Positions 1 to 7,833 of a stretch of DNA of 43,861 nucleotides are shown here, one piece after another. The notes under the pieces are model-generated. The model was not told the origin of the DNA. It was given only the letters and a program-made list of their open reading frames with translations, and made no database searches. A program made the position numbers and the translations under genes. Each line of letters opens with the position of its first letter. The first letter of the stretch is position 1. This DNA is from an uncultured Burkholderiales bacterium (GTDB lineage: Bacteria > Pseudomonadota > Gammaproteobacteria > Burkholderiales > Thiobacillaceae): assembly GCA_938038385.1 (NCBI GenBank), contig CALHRD010000036.1, positions 1 through 43,861 on the forward strand, read 5' to 3'.

Positions 1-138
1 GGAGCGCGAGGCAGTTCGGGCGGTTGGGAGGAGGCCATAGCCGTGCCTATGGCCGACGAGCAAGCGCACGAAATGGCCGCGCTCCGACCGCCAGGGCGCG
101 CGTAGGCCCGTAGGGCCGCCTAATGGACAATCTGGGTT
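1..138. repeat. R1 dispersed repeat, copy 1 (138 bp)
   Basis: This matches 7090-7227 base for base over 138 bp with two substitutions and no gaps. It contains a perfect hairpin with arms GGCCATAG and CTATGGCC (6-nt loop, about 36-57) and a second with arms GGCCC and GGGCC. At its end, 132-146, CTGGGTT and AACCCAG form a near-perfect palindrome centred on one base; copy 2 loses identity exactly at that centre. No convincing reading frame is visible. It may start upstream of the window. Confidence 0.9.
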
Positions 139-149
139 CAACCCAGCGA

Positions 150-322
150 ACATGGCGACGCCACCCCGAAGCATGCATGTCGCCATGTCCGTTCCCGCTC
201 CCCCAGCCCCTCCGGCCCTCTCTCCCGGCCTCTCTCCCCCAGGGAGAGAGGTGGGCCGAGCCTCCCCTCCCCCTCGGGGGGAGGGGTCGGGGGTGAGGGA
301 TGGGGAGGGGCGCTTCGTAGTC
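150..322. repeat. R2 GC-skewed hairpin repeat, copy 1
   Basis: This element also occurs at 7426-7660. It opens with a 10-bp inverted repeat (150-159 and 179-188, core CATGGCGAC / GTCGCCATG), continues through a pyrimidine-rich stretch, and ends in a C-run/G-run hairpin at 264-286 followed by G-rich sequence. Its translations give proline-rich phrases of the SPLTP type that recur as spurious peptides in many proteobacterial genomes. It is treated as an intergenic repeat, not a gene. Confidence 0.85.
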
Positions 323-455
323 GCTTGCGCGACATTCACGCTAAGTCCGACCTGAATCCGTGTTGATCACGACCAATCCGGTACGAGCGCCTGCTGGAGG
401 AGGGCAGTCCCAGGACCACGCAGGTCTGTGGTGAGGCCGAGCCGTTCTGAGCCGG
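323..455. other. intergenic, downstream of the Ca ATPase gene
   Basis: No gene, terminator with a T tract or RNA gene is visible. A short phrase at about 350-367 (CTGAATCCGTGTTGAT) is nearly repeated at 22913-22930 and partly at 15737-15752, each time beside another repeat. Together with R1 and R2 this makes 1-455 gene-free. Confidence 0.6.
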
Positions 456-3110
456 CTACGGCCGTCCCGCCACGCCTTTTCTGCGTTCATCGGCCGGCTC
501 GCCGTAGAGTCGTCCCCGCCGGATGAACAGCTTTTCCAGTTCCACGGCGATGAAGACGACACCGGACATGGCCAGGCAGAACATGAGTTCGCCGAAGGTG
601 AGGGGCTGGGTCTTGAAGAGGTCGTTGCAGACCGGCAGGTAGAGCACCGCCATCTGCAGGGCGAAGGTCAGCAGCACGGCGGCGAGCAGCGACGGGTTGG
701 ACATGAGCCCCTGGCGGTAGAGCGATTGCCGCTCCGAGCGGACCGCCAGGGCATGGCCCATCTGTGAGAGGGTGAGCACGGTGAACACCATGCTCTGCCA
801 GTTGCTGCTGCCGCTGCTGATCGCCCACGCCTGGGTGAAGATGGACACCCCGCCCATGAGCAGACCGACCCAGACGATGTGCTGCCACATGCCATGCGCG
901 AAAATGCTCTCGCGCGGGTGGCGCGGCGGCCGCTGCATGATGCGCCGCTCGGCCGGCTCCACAGCCAGGGCAAGCCCAGGCAGACCGTCTGTGACCAGGT
1001 TGATCCACAGGATGTGGATGGGCAGCAGCGGGATGGGCAGGCCCAGGAAGGGAGCCAGGAAGAGGGTCCAGATCTCCCCTGAGTTGCTGGTCATGGTGTA
1101 CTTCACGAACTTGCGGATGTTGTCGTAGATGCGCCGGCCCTGCTTGACCGCGCGCACGATGCTGGCGAAGTTGTCGTCGAGCAGGATCAGGCTCGCCGCC
1201 TCGCGCGCCACGTCGGTGCCCTGCCGGCCCATGGCCACGCCGATGTCGGCGCGCTTGAGCGCCGGCGCGTCGTTCACGCCATCACCGGTCATGGCGACGA
1301 ATTCGCCCTTGCGCTGCAGGGCCTCGACGATGCGGATCTTCTGCGCCGGATCGACGCGGGCATAGACCTGGGTGCGCTGTATCCGCGCCCCCAGCTCCTC
1401 GTCGGAGAGCCGCGCCAGCTCCTGTCCAGTGAGCACGAGACCGCCCGGCTCCAGGATCCGGAGCTCGCGCGCGATGGCCGCCGCCGTGGCCGGGTGGTCA
1501 CCGGTGATCATCACCGGCGTGATGCCAGCGGCACGGCACTCCTCCACCGCCCGTCTGGCCTCCGGCCGCGGCGGGTCGAAGAGTCCGGCCAGCCCCAGCA
1601 GGGTGAGACCATCCTCCAGGACATCCGGGTCCGGATGCTTGGGCAGAGCGGCCAGCCGGCGCCAGGCAAAGGCCATCACCCTCAGGCCAGATGCGGCCAT
1701 GGCCTCGATTTCCTTGTGCGCGGCCGCCGGCACACCGTGGCAGCGTGGCAGGATGGCCTCCGGCGCGCCCTTGACCAGGACCAGCAGCGTCTCCTGTCCC
1801 GCCTGCGTGTCCTGGGTCGGCGCGGTGGGGGTGAGTTGGTAGAGCCCGTGCACCGTGCTCATGCGCTTGCGCTCGGCGTCGAAGGGCAGATCGGCCAGGC
1901 GCGGGTATTCCCCCTCCACACGGCGCTTGTCGAAACCGGCCTCGGCGGCGGCCTGGGCCAGGGCGGACTCGGTCGGGTCACCCTGGGGCATGCCGCGCTC
2001 ACCGAAGGTACAGTCGTTGTTCAACGCCAGCGCCCGCCAGAACGAGGCCGCGTCCAGACCGGCCGGCCACCACACCCGCGCCACCTTCATGCGGTTCTGG
2101 GTCAGCGTACCGGTCTTGTCCGAGCAGATGAAGGTGACCGACCCCAGTGTCTCCACCGCCGGCAGGCGCCGGATCAGGGCGTGGTGCCTGACCATGCGGC
2201 GCGCCCCCATGGCGAGCGCGATGGTCACCACCGCCGGCAGGGCCTCGGGTATTGCGGCCACGGCCAGGCTCACGGCGGTGAGGAACATCAGGGTGAGGTC
2301 CTCACCGCGCAACACGCCGGCGAGGAAGACGATGGCGCAGATCGCCAGCACGGCCCAGGCCAGGCGCTGGCCGAAATGCGCCAGCCGTTTCTGCAATGGG
2401 GTCTGCGCCGGCTCCTGCCCTGAGAGCAGGCCGGCAATGCGTCCCAGCTCGGTGTCGGCACCGGTCGCCACCACCAGGCCCTGGCCACGGCCGTGCACCA
2501 CCAGCGTGCCGCTGTAGGCCATGTTCAGCCGCTCGGCCAATTGGGTGGCGGCCGGCAGGGTGAGCTCGGGGCGCTTGTCCACAGGCTGTGATTCCCCGGT
2601 GAGCACGGCCTCGTCCACACGCAGCGCCGTACCCACGGTCAGACGCAGGTCGGCCGGCACCTTGTCGCCCGCCGTGAGCGCCACCACGTCGCCCGGCACC
2701 AGATCCCCGGCCGGCAGTTCGTGCCAGTGTCCGTCCCGCAACACGCGTGCACGCGGACTGGACAGCGCTCGCAGCGCGGCCAGGGCACGGTCGGCACGAT
2801 ACTCCTGAACGAAGCCGATCACCGCGTTGAGCAGGACGATGACCAGGATGACGATGCTGTCCGTGGCATCGCCGATCAGACCGGAGACGATGGCGGCGGC
2901 GATCAGCACCAGGATCATGAAGTCCTTGAACTGGCCCAGGAACATCGCCCAAGGCCCCCGTCTGTACCCTTCTGGCAGACGGTTGGGGCCACGCCGGCTT
3001 AGGCGCTGGCTGGCCTCTTGCGCACTGAGGCCCCGTCCGACCTCGACCTGCAAATGCTCGGCCACCCGGGTGGCGGCGCCTTCGTGCCAGCGACCGGAGT
3101 CAGTGCGCAT
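456..3110 (-). CDS. P-type (P2) calcium-transporting ATPase
   Basis: This is an inner-membrane cation pump, most likely exporting Ca2+ at the cost of ATP. In the 884-residue product the actuator motif TGES is at 171-174, the M4 motif PEALP at 288-292, the phosphorylation motif DKTGT at 331-335 (Asp331), KGAPE at 447-451, TGDGVND at 608-614 and NLVTDGLP at 704-711. The Asn and Asp of the last motif match SERCA calcium ligands in M6. About ten membrane segments are expected for the family. The ATG at 3110 overlaps the stop of the antiporter gene (3100-3102), so the two are probably translationally coupled; a longer open frame to 3215 only shadows that gene. A Gln/Thr-rich insert near 428-440 lies in the nucleotide-binding domain. 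Mn2+ is a possible alternative substrate. Confidence 0.93.
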   Translation of the reverse strand: MRTDSGRWHEGAATRVAEHLQVEVGRGLSAQEASQRLSRRGPNRLPEGYRRGPWAMFLGQFKDFMILVLIAAAIVSGLIGDATDSIVILVIVLLNAVIGFVQEYRADRALAALRALSSPRARVLRDGHWHELPAGDLVPGDVVALTAGDKVPADLRLTVGTALRVDEAVLTGESQPVDKRPELTLPAATQLAERLNMAYSGTLVVHGRGQGLVVATGADTELGRIAGLLSGQEPAQTPLQKRLAHFGQRLAWAVLAICAIVFLAGVLRGEDLTLMFLTAVSLAVAAIPEALPAVVTIALAMGARRMVRHHALIRRLPAVETLGSVTFICSDKTGTLTQNRMKVARVWWPAGLDAASFWRALALNNDCTFGERGMPQGDPTESALAQAAAEAGFDKRRVEGEYPRLADLPFDAERKRMSTVHGLYQLTPTAPTQDTQAGQETLLVLVKGAPEAILPRCHGVPAAAHKEIEAMAASGLRVMAFAWRRLAALPKHPDPDVLEDGLTLLGLAGLFDPPRPEARRAVEECRAAGITPVMITGDHPATAAAIARELRILEPGGLVLTGQELARLSDEELGARIQRTQVYARVDPAQKIRIVEALQRKGEFVAMTGDGVNDAPALKRADIGVAMGRQGTDVAREAASLILLDDNFASIVRAVKQGRRIYDNIRKFVKYTMTSNSGEIWTLFLAPFLGLPIPLLPIHILWINLVTDGLPGLALAVEPAERRIMQRPPRHPRESIFAHGMWQHIVWVGLLMGGVSIFTQAWAISSGSSNWQSMVFTVLTLSQMGHALAVRSERQSLYRQGLMSNPSLLAAVLLTFALQMAVLYLPVCNDLFKTQPLTFGELMFCLAMSGVVFIAVELEKLFIRRGRLYGEPADERRKGVAGRP

Positions 3111-4104
3111 ACAGGTAGAGCGCGAAGCCGTTGAACAGGTAGACGGCGAGCAGGAAGAGGCTCGCCCAGCCGACGGTGCGCAGGACGCGCCCCCGCGCCC
3201 GGTAGAACAGGCCAACGATGGCGATCCCGGTCATGACCAGGGCGGACATGGCAGAGACCGTGTGGGTGGGGTCGACGGCGGACAGCAGCGGTCCCGGCGT
3301 GTAGGCGATGTCGTCCACCGCGAGGATGGCGATGTTGAAGAGATTGCTGCCGAACAGGTTGCCCAGGGCCATGTCCAGCGCCCCCAGGCGCAGCGCGGCG
3401 ATCGATACCACGGCCTCGGGAGCCGAGGTGACCGCCGCTACGAACAGGGTGCCGACGAAACTCTCGGCGAGACCGTTGCGCATGGCCAGCGCCTTGGCCA
3501 CGATGGGCAACCAGATACCCGCGGCCACGACCACCCCCGCGGCGAGGCCATAACGAATCATCGCCTGGCCCAGCGTCGTCCCGGCATAACGCGCTGGCGC
3601 CACCTCCGCGCCGGGCAGTTCGCGCATCTGCTCATAGCGGTAGATCGTGCGCATGGCCAAGGCGTAGAGCAGGAGGATGAGGGGGGTGTAGAAACCGACG
3701 TGGCCCAGGGCCAGACGCGATCCGTTGCTGGCCAGCAGGAGATTGATGCCGACGAAACCGATGAGGATGACGCCGAATCCGGCCGACAGCGTATGACCCA
3801 CGTGGGCGCTGGTATACACCGAGCCCCGGCGGTGCAGGAAATCGAGGACCACGATCAGCATCAGGTTGAACACGCAGGCACCGAGGATGTCGCCCATGGC
3901 GATGTCCGGCGAGTGTGCCACCGTGACCGAACTCAGCCCGCTGACCAGCTCCGGCAGCGAGGTGACCGTGGCGACCATCAACACGCCCACCCACGTCCGC
4001 GTCAGCCCCAGCTTCTCGGCGATCATGTCGCCGTAGAGCGAGAGCCGGTAACCGGCCAGGGCGATCAGGGCCAGACAGAGGGCAAATTCGAGCCAGACCA
4101 GCAT
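3100..4104 (-). CDS. CaCA-family sodium/calcium antiporter
   Basis: This membrane exchanger of about 334 residues carries the two inverted alpha repeats of the calcium/cation antiporter superfamily. The first has TSLPE followed by GDILGACVFN; the second has TSAPE followed by GNLFGSNLFN. Both carry the acidic residues that bind Ca2+ in characterised members, and roughly ten hydrophobic segments are present. The ATG at 4104, preceded by GAGAG, is preferred over a GTG at 4122 that has no ribosome-binding site. The gene starts 5 bp after the MgtE-like stop (4109) and overlaps the downstream Ca ATPase, giving a divalent-cation cassette. The exchanged ions (Ca2+/Na+ or Ca2+/H+) cannot be decided from sequence. 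Confidence 0.9.
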   Translation of the reverse strand: MLVWLEFALCLALIALAGYRLSLYGDMIAEKLGLTRTWVGVLMVATVTSLPELVSGLSSVTVAHSPDIAMGDILGACVFNLMLIVVLDFLHRRGSVYTSAHVGHTLSAGFGVILIGFVGINLLLASNGSRLALGHVGFYTPLILLLYALAMRTIYRYEQMRELPGAEVAPARYAGTTLGQAMIRYGLAAGVVVAAGIWLPIVAKALAMRNGLAESFVGTLFVAAVTSAPEAVVSIAALRLGALDMALGNLFGSNLFNIAILAVDDIAYTPGPLLSAVDPTHTVSAMSALVMTGIAIVGLFYRARGRVLRTVGWASLFLLAVYLFNGFALYLYAH

Positions 4105-4108
4105 GCTC

Positions 4109-5074
4109 TCAGTAAAGCACACTGACGAAGGCGAAGTAGGTCAGGAGCGTCAGCACGTCCTGGATCACCGTCGCCAGGGGGCCGCTGCCGAAGGCCGGGT
4201 CGCGCTTCATGCGCGCGAGCCACCAGGGCAGGGCCAGCCCCACGGTGGTGGCGAGCCCGCCGGCCACCACCAGGGCGCCGGCGACCGCCATGGCCAGCCG
4301 GATATCGCCGAAGGCAAGCCAGACCGCTGGAAAGGTGAGCCCCCCCAGCACCAGCCCGATGATCAGCCCCGTGCGCAGCTCGCCACCGAGCAGACGGCCG
4401 ATGCCGACATGCGCCAGCGAAAGCCCGCGCACCGCCACCGCCTCGGTCTGCGTGCCGATGGCGTCCGCCAGGTAGACCAGGCCGGGCACGAAGAAGGCCA
4501 GGGCGAGCTGGGCATTGAGCGCCGCCTCGAAGCGGGTCATGACGAAGGTGGCCAGGGCGCTGCCGGCCAGCCCCAGGATCAGCCAGGGCAGCCGGTCGCG
4601 CGCCCGCCGCACGGGCGGGGCGTCGAGCGCCCGGCGGGCGACGCTGGTCTCGCGCCGTATGCCCGCCAGGCGGTGGATGTCCTCCACGTGCTCGTGGCGC
4701 AGGATGGCAAGCAGGGCCCTGGCCGGCACCACCCCCAGCAGTCGCCGGCCGGCGTCCACCACCGGCACGCTGTTGAGCCCGTAGTGCAGGGCGATGGAGG
4801 CCACCTTCTCCTGGTCCTCGTGCGCCTGCACCGCCGGTGGCGCACGGCGCATGACACCATCCAGTGCGGCATCGGCCGGCAGCCGGAACAGGTCGGCGAA
4901 GCTCACCAGACCCAGCAGGCGCCCATCATCATCGACCACGCAGACCAGCTCGGTATCCTCCAACTCGTGGTCGGCGAGCCTGGAGCGCACCTCACCGACC
5001 AGGGCATCCGGCCGGGCACGGGCGACGGCAGCCGTGAGGTGCTGGGCGGCGGTCTCGGGGCGCTGCCGCCTCAC
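4109..5074 (-). CDS. MgtE-like magnesium transporter with CBS pair
   Basis: The 321-residue product has two CBS domains (roughly 15-125) and about five C-terminal membrane helices. MgtE signatures are visible: GTQTEAVAVRGLSL and, near the C-terminus, RDPAFGSGPLATVIQD, with the acidic residue of the pore. The N-terminal MgtE_N helical domain of classical MgtE is missing, so this is a short variant. The GTG at 5074 overlaps the mutY stop as GTGA, and the two CBS domains begin soon after it; the open frame extends to 5290 but only through the mutY coding region. Expected role: gated uptake or equilibration of Mg2+, with CBS domains sensing cytosolic Mg2+ or nucleotides. Other divalent ions are possible. 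Confidence 0.88.
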   Translation of the reverse strand: MRRQRPETAAQHLTAAVARARPDALVGEVRSRLADHELEDTELVCVVDDDGRLLGLVSFADLFRLPADAALDGVMRRAPPAVQAHEDQEKVASIALHYGLNSVPVVDAGRRLLGVVPARALLAILRHEHVEDIHRLAGIRRETSVARRALDAPPVRRARDRLPWLILGLAGSALATFVMTRFEAALNAQLALAFFVPGLVYLADAIGTQTEAVAVRGLSLAHVGIGRLLGGELRTGLIIGLVLGGLTFPAVWLAFGDIRLAMAVAGALVVAGGLATTVGLALPWWLARMKRDPAFGSGPLATVIQDVLTLLTYFAFVSVLY

Positions 5075-6117
5075 GCGCCGTCCCCGGGAGCCAGTTTTGC
5101 CAGCAGCCGCCGCACCGGTGTCGGCACGGCGGCTTGCCTGGCCGCGTCGGGCGCGAGCCACAGGCGCCCGGCCGACTCGGCAACCACCGGGCACCGGTCC
5201 ACGGCTACCAGCCAGGGCCGTATCTCGAGCCGGAAATGGGTGAAGGTATGGATCAGCGTCGGCAGCGGCTGGGCAGCGGATGGCTGACAACCGAGGCGCT
5301 CGGCCGCGCTGGCCGGGTCATCGTCCACGGCACATTCCGGCAGGCTCCACAACCCGCCCCAGATACCCGCCGGCGGACGTCTCTCCAGCATGATCTCGCC
5401 GCCATGGCGCAGCACCAGCATGACCGTTGCCCGCTCCGGCAAGACCTTGCGCGGCCTCGGGTTTGGCAGCTCGCTCTGCCGGCCCTGGCGCGCCGCGACA
5501 CATTCGGTCGCAAAGGGACAGGTATCGCAGCGGGGGCAATGGCGGGTGCACACGGTGGCACCCAGGTCCATGAGCCCCTGGGTATAGGCGCCGATGTCGC
5601 ATTCGGGCAGCAGGGATTCCGCCAGCCGCCACAACCGCGCCTCCACCGCCCTTTCGCCCGGCCAGCCCCGAACGCCGAACAGGCGGCAGAACACACGCCG
5701 CACGTTGCCGTCCAGAATGGCATGCCGCTCGCCATGGGCCAGGCTGGCAATGGCCGCGGCGGTGGAGCGGCCCACGCCCGGCAGGTCCCGGATGTCCTCG
5801 AATCGCCGGGGAAAGACGCCGCCATGCCGATCCAGGATCCTGCGGGCGGCCGCATGCAGGTTGCGCGCCCGTGCGTAATAGCCCAGCCCGCTCCAGAGGG
5901 CCAGGACATCGTCCAGCCGCGCGCCTGCCAGCGCCGCAACATCGGGGAAGCGCGCCAGGAAGCGCCGGTAGTAGGGGATGACGGTGTCCACCCGGGTCTG
6001 CTGCAGCATGATCTCCGATACCCAGACGGCATAAGCGTCAGTCCCTGTCTGCCAGGGCAGGTCGTGACGGCCGTGCCGGCGCTGCCAGGCGATGAGGCGT
6101 TGGGCGAAGTCGTGCAT
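5071..6117 (-). CDS. mutY: A/G-specific adenine DNA glycosylase
   Basis: MutY removes adenine mispaired with 8-oxoguanine or guanine in base-excision repair. The 348-residue length matches the family. Visible features are catalytic Glu35 in WVSEIMLQQT, the helix-hairpin-helix LPGVGRSTA followed by Asp136 in ILDGNV, and a 4Fe-4S loop with Cys190, Cys197, Cys200 and Cys206 (CX6CX2CX5C). A C-terminal NUDIX-like domain that reads 8-oxoG follows (about 230-348, including THTFTHF-type residues). The ATG at 6117 is the first Met before the conserved N-terminus. It is the first gene of a minus-strand operon with the cation transporters and is divergent from the radical SAM gene. Confidence 0.96.
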   Translation of the reverse strand: MHDFAQRLIAWQRRHGRHDLPWQTGTDAYAVWVSEIMLQQTRVDTVIPYYRRFLARFPDVAALAGARLDDVLALWSGLGYYARARNLHAAARRILDRHGGVFPRRFEDIRDLPGVGRSTAAAIASLAHGERHAILDGNVRRVFCRLFGVRGWPGERAVEARLWRLAESLLPECDIGAYTQGLMDLGATVCTRHCPRCDTCPFATECVAARQGRQSELPNPRPRKVLPERATVMLVLRHGGEIMLERRPPAGIWGGLWSLPECAVDDDPASAAERLGCQPSAAQPLPTLIHTFTHFRLEIRPWLVAVDRCPVVAESAGRLWLAPDAARQAAVPTPVRRLLAKLAPGDGA

Positions 6118-6162
6118 GCGATGCGGGCTTGTCGGCGGGCGGCAGTGTGCAAGAATGCGCCC

Positions 6163-7011
6163 GTGAGCGAGCTTACCATCACCGATCATTCGCGCGACGT
6201 CGCCGGCATGACCTATGTCTATCCGGTCGTGTCGCGGCGCAGCCAGGGCGTATCCGTCGGGGTCAATCTCAACCCCAACAATGCCTGCAACTGGCGCTGC
6301 ATCTATTGCCAGGTCCCCGACCTCAAACGCGGGGGGCCGCCGCCGATCACGCTCGACGTGCTGGAGCAGGAGCTGCGCAGGATGCTGGCGGACATCGTCC
6401 ACGGCGACTACCTCGCGCAACATGTACCCGAGGGCATGCGCCGGCTCAACGACGTGGCCCTGTCGGGCAACGGGGAACCCACCACGGCGCCCGAGTTTCC
6501 CGCCGTGGTGGAACTGATCGGTCGGGTGCTGGCGGATTTCGGTCTGCTGGGCAGGATCGGCCTGGTGCTGATCACCAACGGCAGCCAGATGGACAAGGCC
6601 GCCGTGCGCGCCGGACTGCGCGCCATCGCGGCCATGGGCGGCGAGGTGTGGTTCAAGCTGGACCGCGCCACCGCCCAAGGTTTCAGGGCCATCAACGATA
6701 CCCGCGCCGACCCCGAGCGTCATTACCGACGCCTCAAGGCCTGCGCGCAGTCGTGTCCCACCTGGGTGCAGACCTGCGTCTTCGCCCTGGATGGCGAGCC
6801 GCCGGCAGAGACGGAGATATGCGCCTATCTGGAACTCCTGGCCAGGGCAGTGGCGGAAGAGGTCCCGCTGCGCGGGGTGCTGCTCTACGGTCTTGCCCGA
6901 ACGTCCCTGCAGCCCGAGGCCGCCAGACTCTCCCGCCTGCCCGAGGACTGGCTGCAGACCCTGCGACGACGCATCGAGGCCCTGGGTCTGACGGCCAGAG
7001 TCCACGCCTGA
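6163..7011 (+). CDS. radical SAM protein of unassigned function
   Basis: The 282-residue product has a radical SAM cluster motif CX3CX2C (Cys42, Cys46, Cys49) in NACNWRCIYCQ, then a GNGEPT-type glycine motif (LSGNGEPTTAPEF) and a TNGSQ strand, as in TIM-barrel radical SAM enzymes. It resembles a group of uncharacterised proteobacterial proteins with a conserved LNPNNACNWRC segment. Nothing shows the substrate. GTG at 6163 leaves a 45-bp divergent gap to mutY; an in-frame ATG at 6121 would add 14 residues and nearly abut the mutY start. No extra Fe-S (SPASM) Cys cluster is evident. Confidence 0.85.
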   Translation: MSELTITDHSRDVAGMTYVYPVVSRRSQGVSVGVNLNPNNACNWRCIYCQVPDLKRGGPPPITLDVLEQELRRMLADIVHGDYLAQHVPEGMRRLNDVALSGNGEPTTAPEFPAVVELIGRVLADFGLLGRIGLVLITNGSQMDKAAVRAGLRAIAAMGGEVWFKLDRATAQGFRAINDTRADPERHYRRLKACAQSCPTWVQTCVFALDGEPPAETEICAYLELLARAVAEEVPLRGVLLYGLARTSLQPEAARLSRLPEDWLQTLRRRIEALGLTARVHA

Positions 7012-7089
7012 TCCGGCTCGTCGCTGTGGCCTGCAGGAAGGGACCGTTAAACTCAGATTTTCCATTAGGACGCGCGATGATGGCGAGGT

Positions 7090-7227
7090 GGAGCGCGAGG
7101 CAGTTCGGGCGGTTGGGAGGAGGCCATAGCCGTGCCTATGGCCAACGAGCAAGCGCACGAAATGGCCGCGCTTCGACCGCCAGGGCGCGCGTAGGCCCGT
7201 AGGGCCGCCTAATGGACAATCTGGGTT
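7090..7227. repeat. R1 dispersed repeat, copy 2
   Basis: Second copy of the 138-bp element at 1-138, in the same orientation. It differs only in CCAACGAG for CCGACGAG and CGCTTCG for CGCTCCG. Both internal hairpins are intact. Identity ends at CTGGGTT, the centre of the terminal palindrome of copy 1. Confidence 0.9.
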
Positions 7228-7425
7228 AAAAGCAAGGCAGTAATGTCCGCTTTCAGCAAGATCACAGCGTCCTCGCAATCTGCTTCGCACCCCATCACGA
7301 CTGCCCCAACCGAACGATCGTCGTGACCGCTTACGGCGCCAACATCTCCTGCCCTCGGCAACCTACACGGCGTACAGGATCCGCCTCGATGTGCTTCGCT
7401 TCCAACCATCGCCTCCCTGCCAACC

Positions 7426-7660
7426 GACATGGCGACCCACCCCGAAGCATGAATGTCGCCATGTCCGTACCCTCACCTTGAGCCCCTCCGGCCCTCTCTC
7501 CCGGCCTCTCTCCCCCAGGGAGAGGTGGGTCGAGCCTCCCCTCCCCCACGGGGGGAGGGGTCGGGGGTGGGGGGGGAGGGGTCGGGGGTGGGGGATGGGG
7601 AGGGGTCGGGGGTGGGGGATGGGGAGGGGTCGGGGGTGAGGGATGGGGAGGGGAGCTTCG
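7426..7660. repeat. R2 repeat, copy 2, with expanded G-rich array
   Basis: It opens with an 11-bp inverted repeat (7426-7436 and 7455-7465), matching copy 1 at 150-188. The G-rich tail is longer than in copy 1 because a unit of about 20-24 bp (GGGGAGGGGTCGGGGGTG plus a short tail) is repeated in tandem about four times from 7553 to 7644. The many G runs could form G-quadruplexes on the plus strand. Confidence 0.85.
7553..7644. repeat. tandem G-rich repeat, about 4 units of 20-24 bp
   Basis: Units start near 7553, 7573, 7597 and 7621. The last three are 24 bp each and differ by one base (GTGGGGGAT or GTGAGGGAT); the first is shorter. R2 copy 1 has a single unit, so the array expanded at this locus. 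Confidence 0.8.
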
Positions 7661-7688
7661 TGAGCCGGCTGCGCCGACTTTCACACTC

Positions 7689-7829
7689 ATGGACCCGCTC
7701 CTGCTCCAGCCTTACGGCATCGTGCAGGCCGTGCATGAATTCTGTCGGGAGGAGGGCTGGGAGATCCGCTACCTGGCGCTGCATCCCTACATGTTCTGCG
7801 ACGTGGCCCTGAACAAGCTTCCCGGCTGA
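7689..7829 (+). CDS. possible small protein or gene remnant (46 aa)
   Basis: A 46-codon frame starts MDPLLLQPYGIVQAVHEF and ends at the TGA at 7827-7829. Third codon positions are nearly all G or C and the peptide has a natural mix of hydrophobic and charged residues, unlike the repeat translations just upstream. It begins 29 bp after R2 copy 2, has no visible ribosome-binding site, and converges with comF at a 4-bp distance. It could be a small gene or the 3' end of a gene cut by the repeat. I do not recognise the family. Confidence 0.4.
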   Translation: MDPLLLQPYGIVQAVHEFCREEGWEIRYLALHPYMFCDVALNKLPG

Positions 7830-7833
7830 GGCC

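Larger units (their letters stand above)
7012..7688. other. repeat-rich gene-free stretch between radical SAM gene and comF
   Basis: This stretch holds R1 copy 2 (7090-7227), an AT-richer unique segment (7228-7425) with no convincing gene, and R2 copy 2 with its G-rich tandem array (7426-7660). The unique segment separates R1 from R2 here, whereas in copy 1 only 11 bp separate them. Confidence 0.7.

Noticed and set aside
150-340. Proline-rich open frames over R2
   Set aside because: They translate a non-coding repeat; such SPLTP-type phrases are common spurious peptides.
7553-7644. Tandem units considered as a CRISPR array
   Set aside because: Units are contiguous low-complexity G-rich DNA with no unique spacers and no cas genes.
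1-7660. R1-R2 pairs considered as ends of a composite transposon
   Set aside because: No transposase or target-site duplication is visible, and the genes between are ordinary housekeeping genes.
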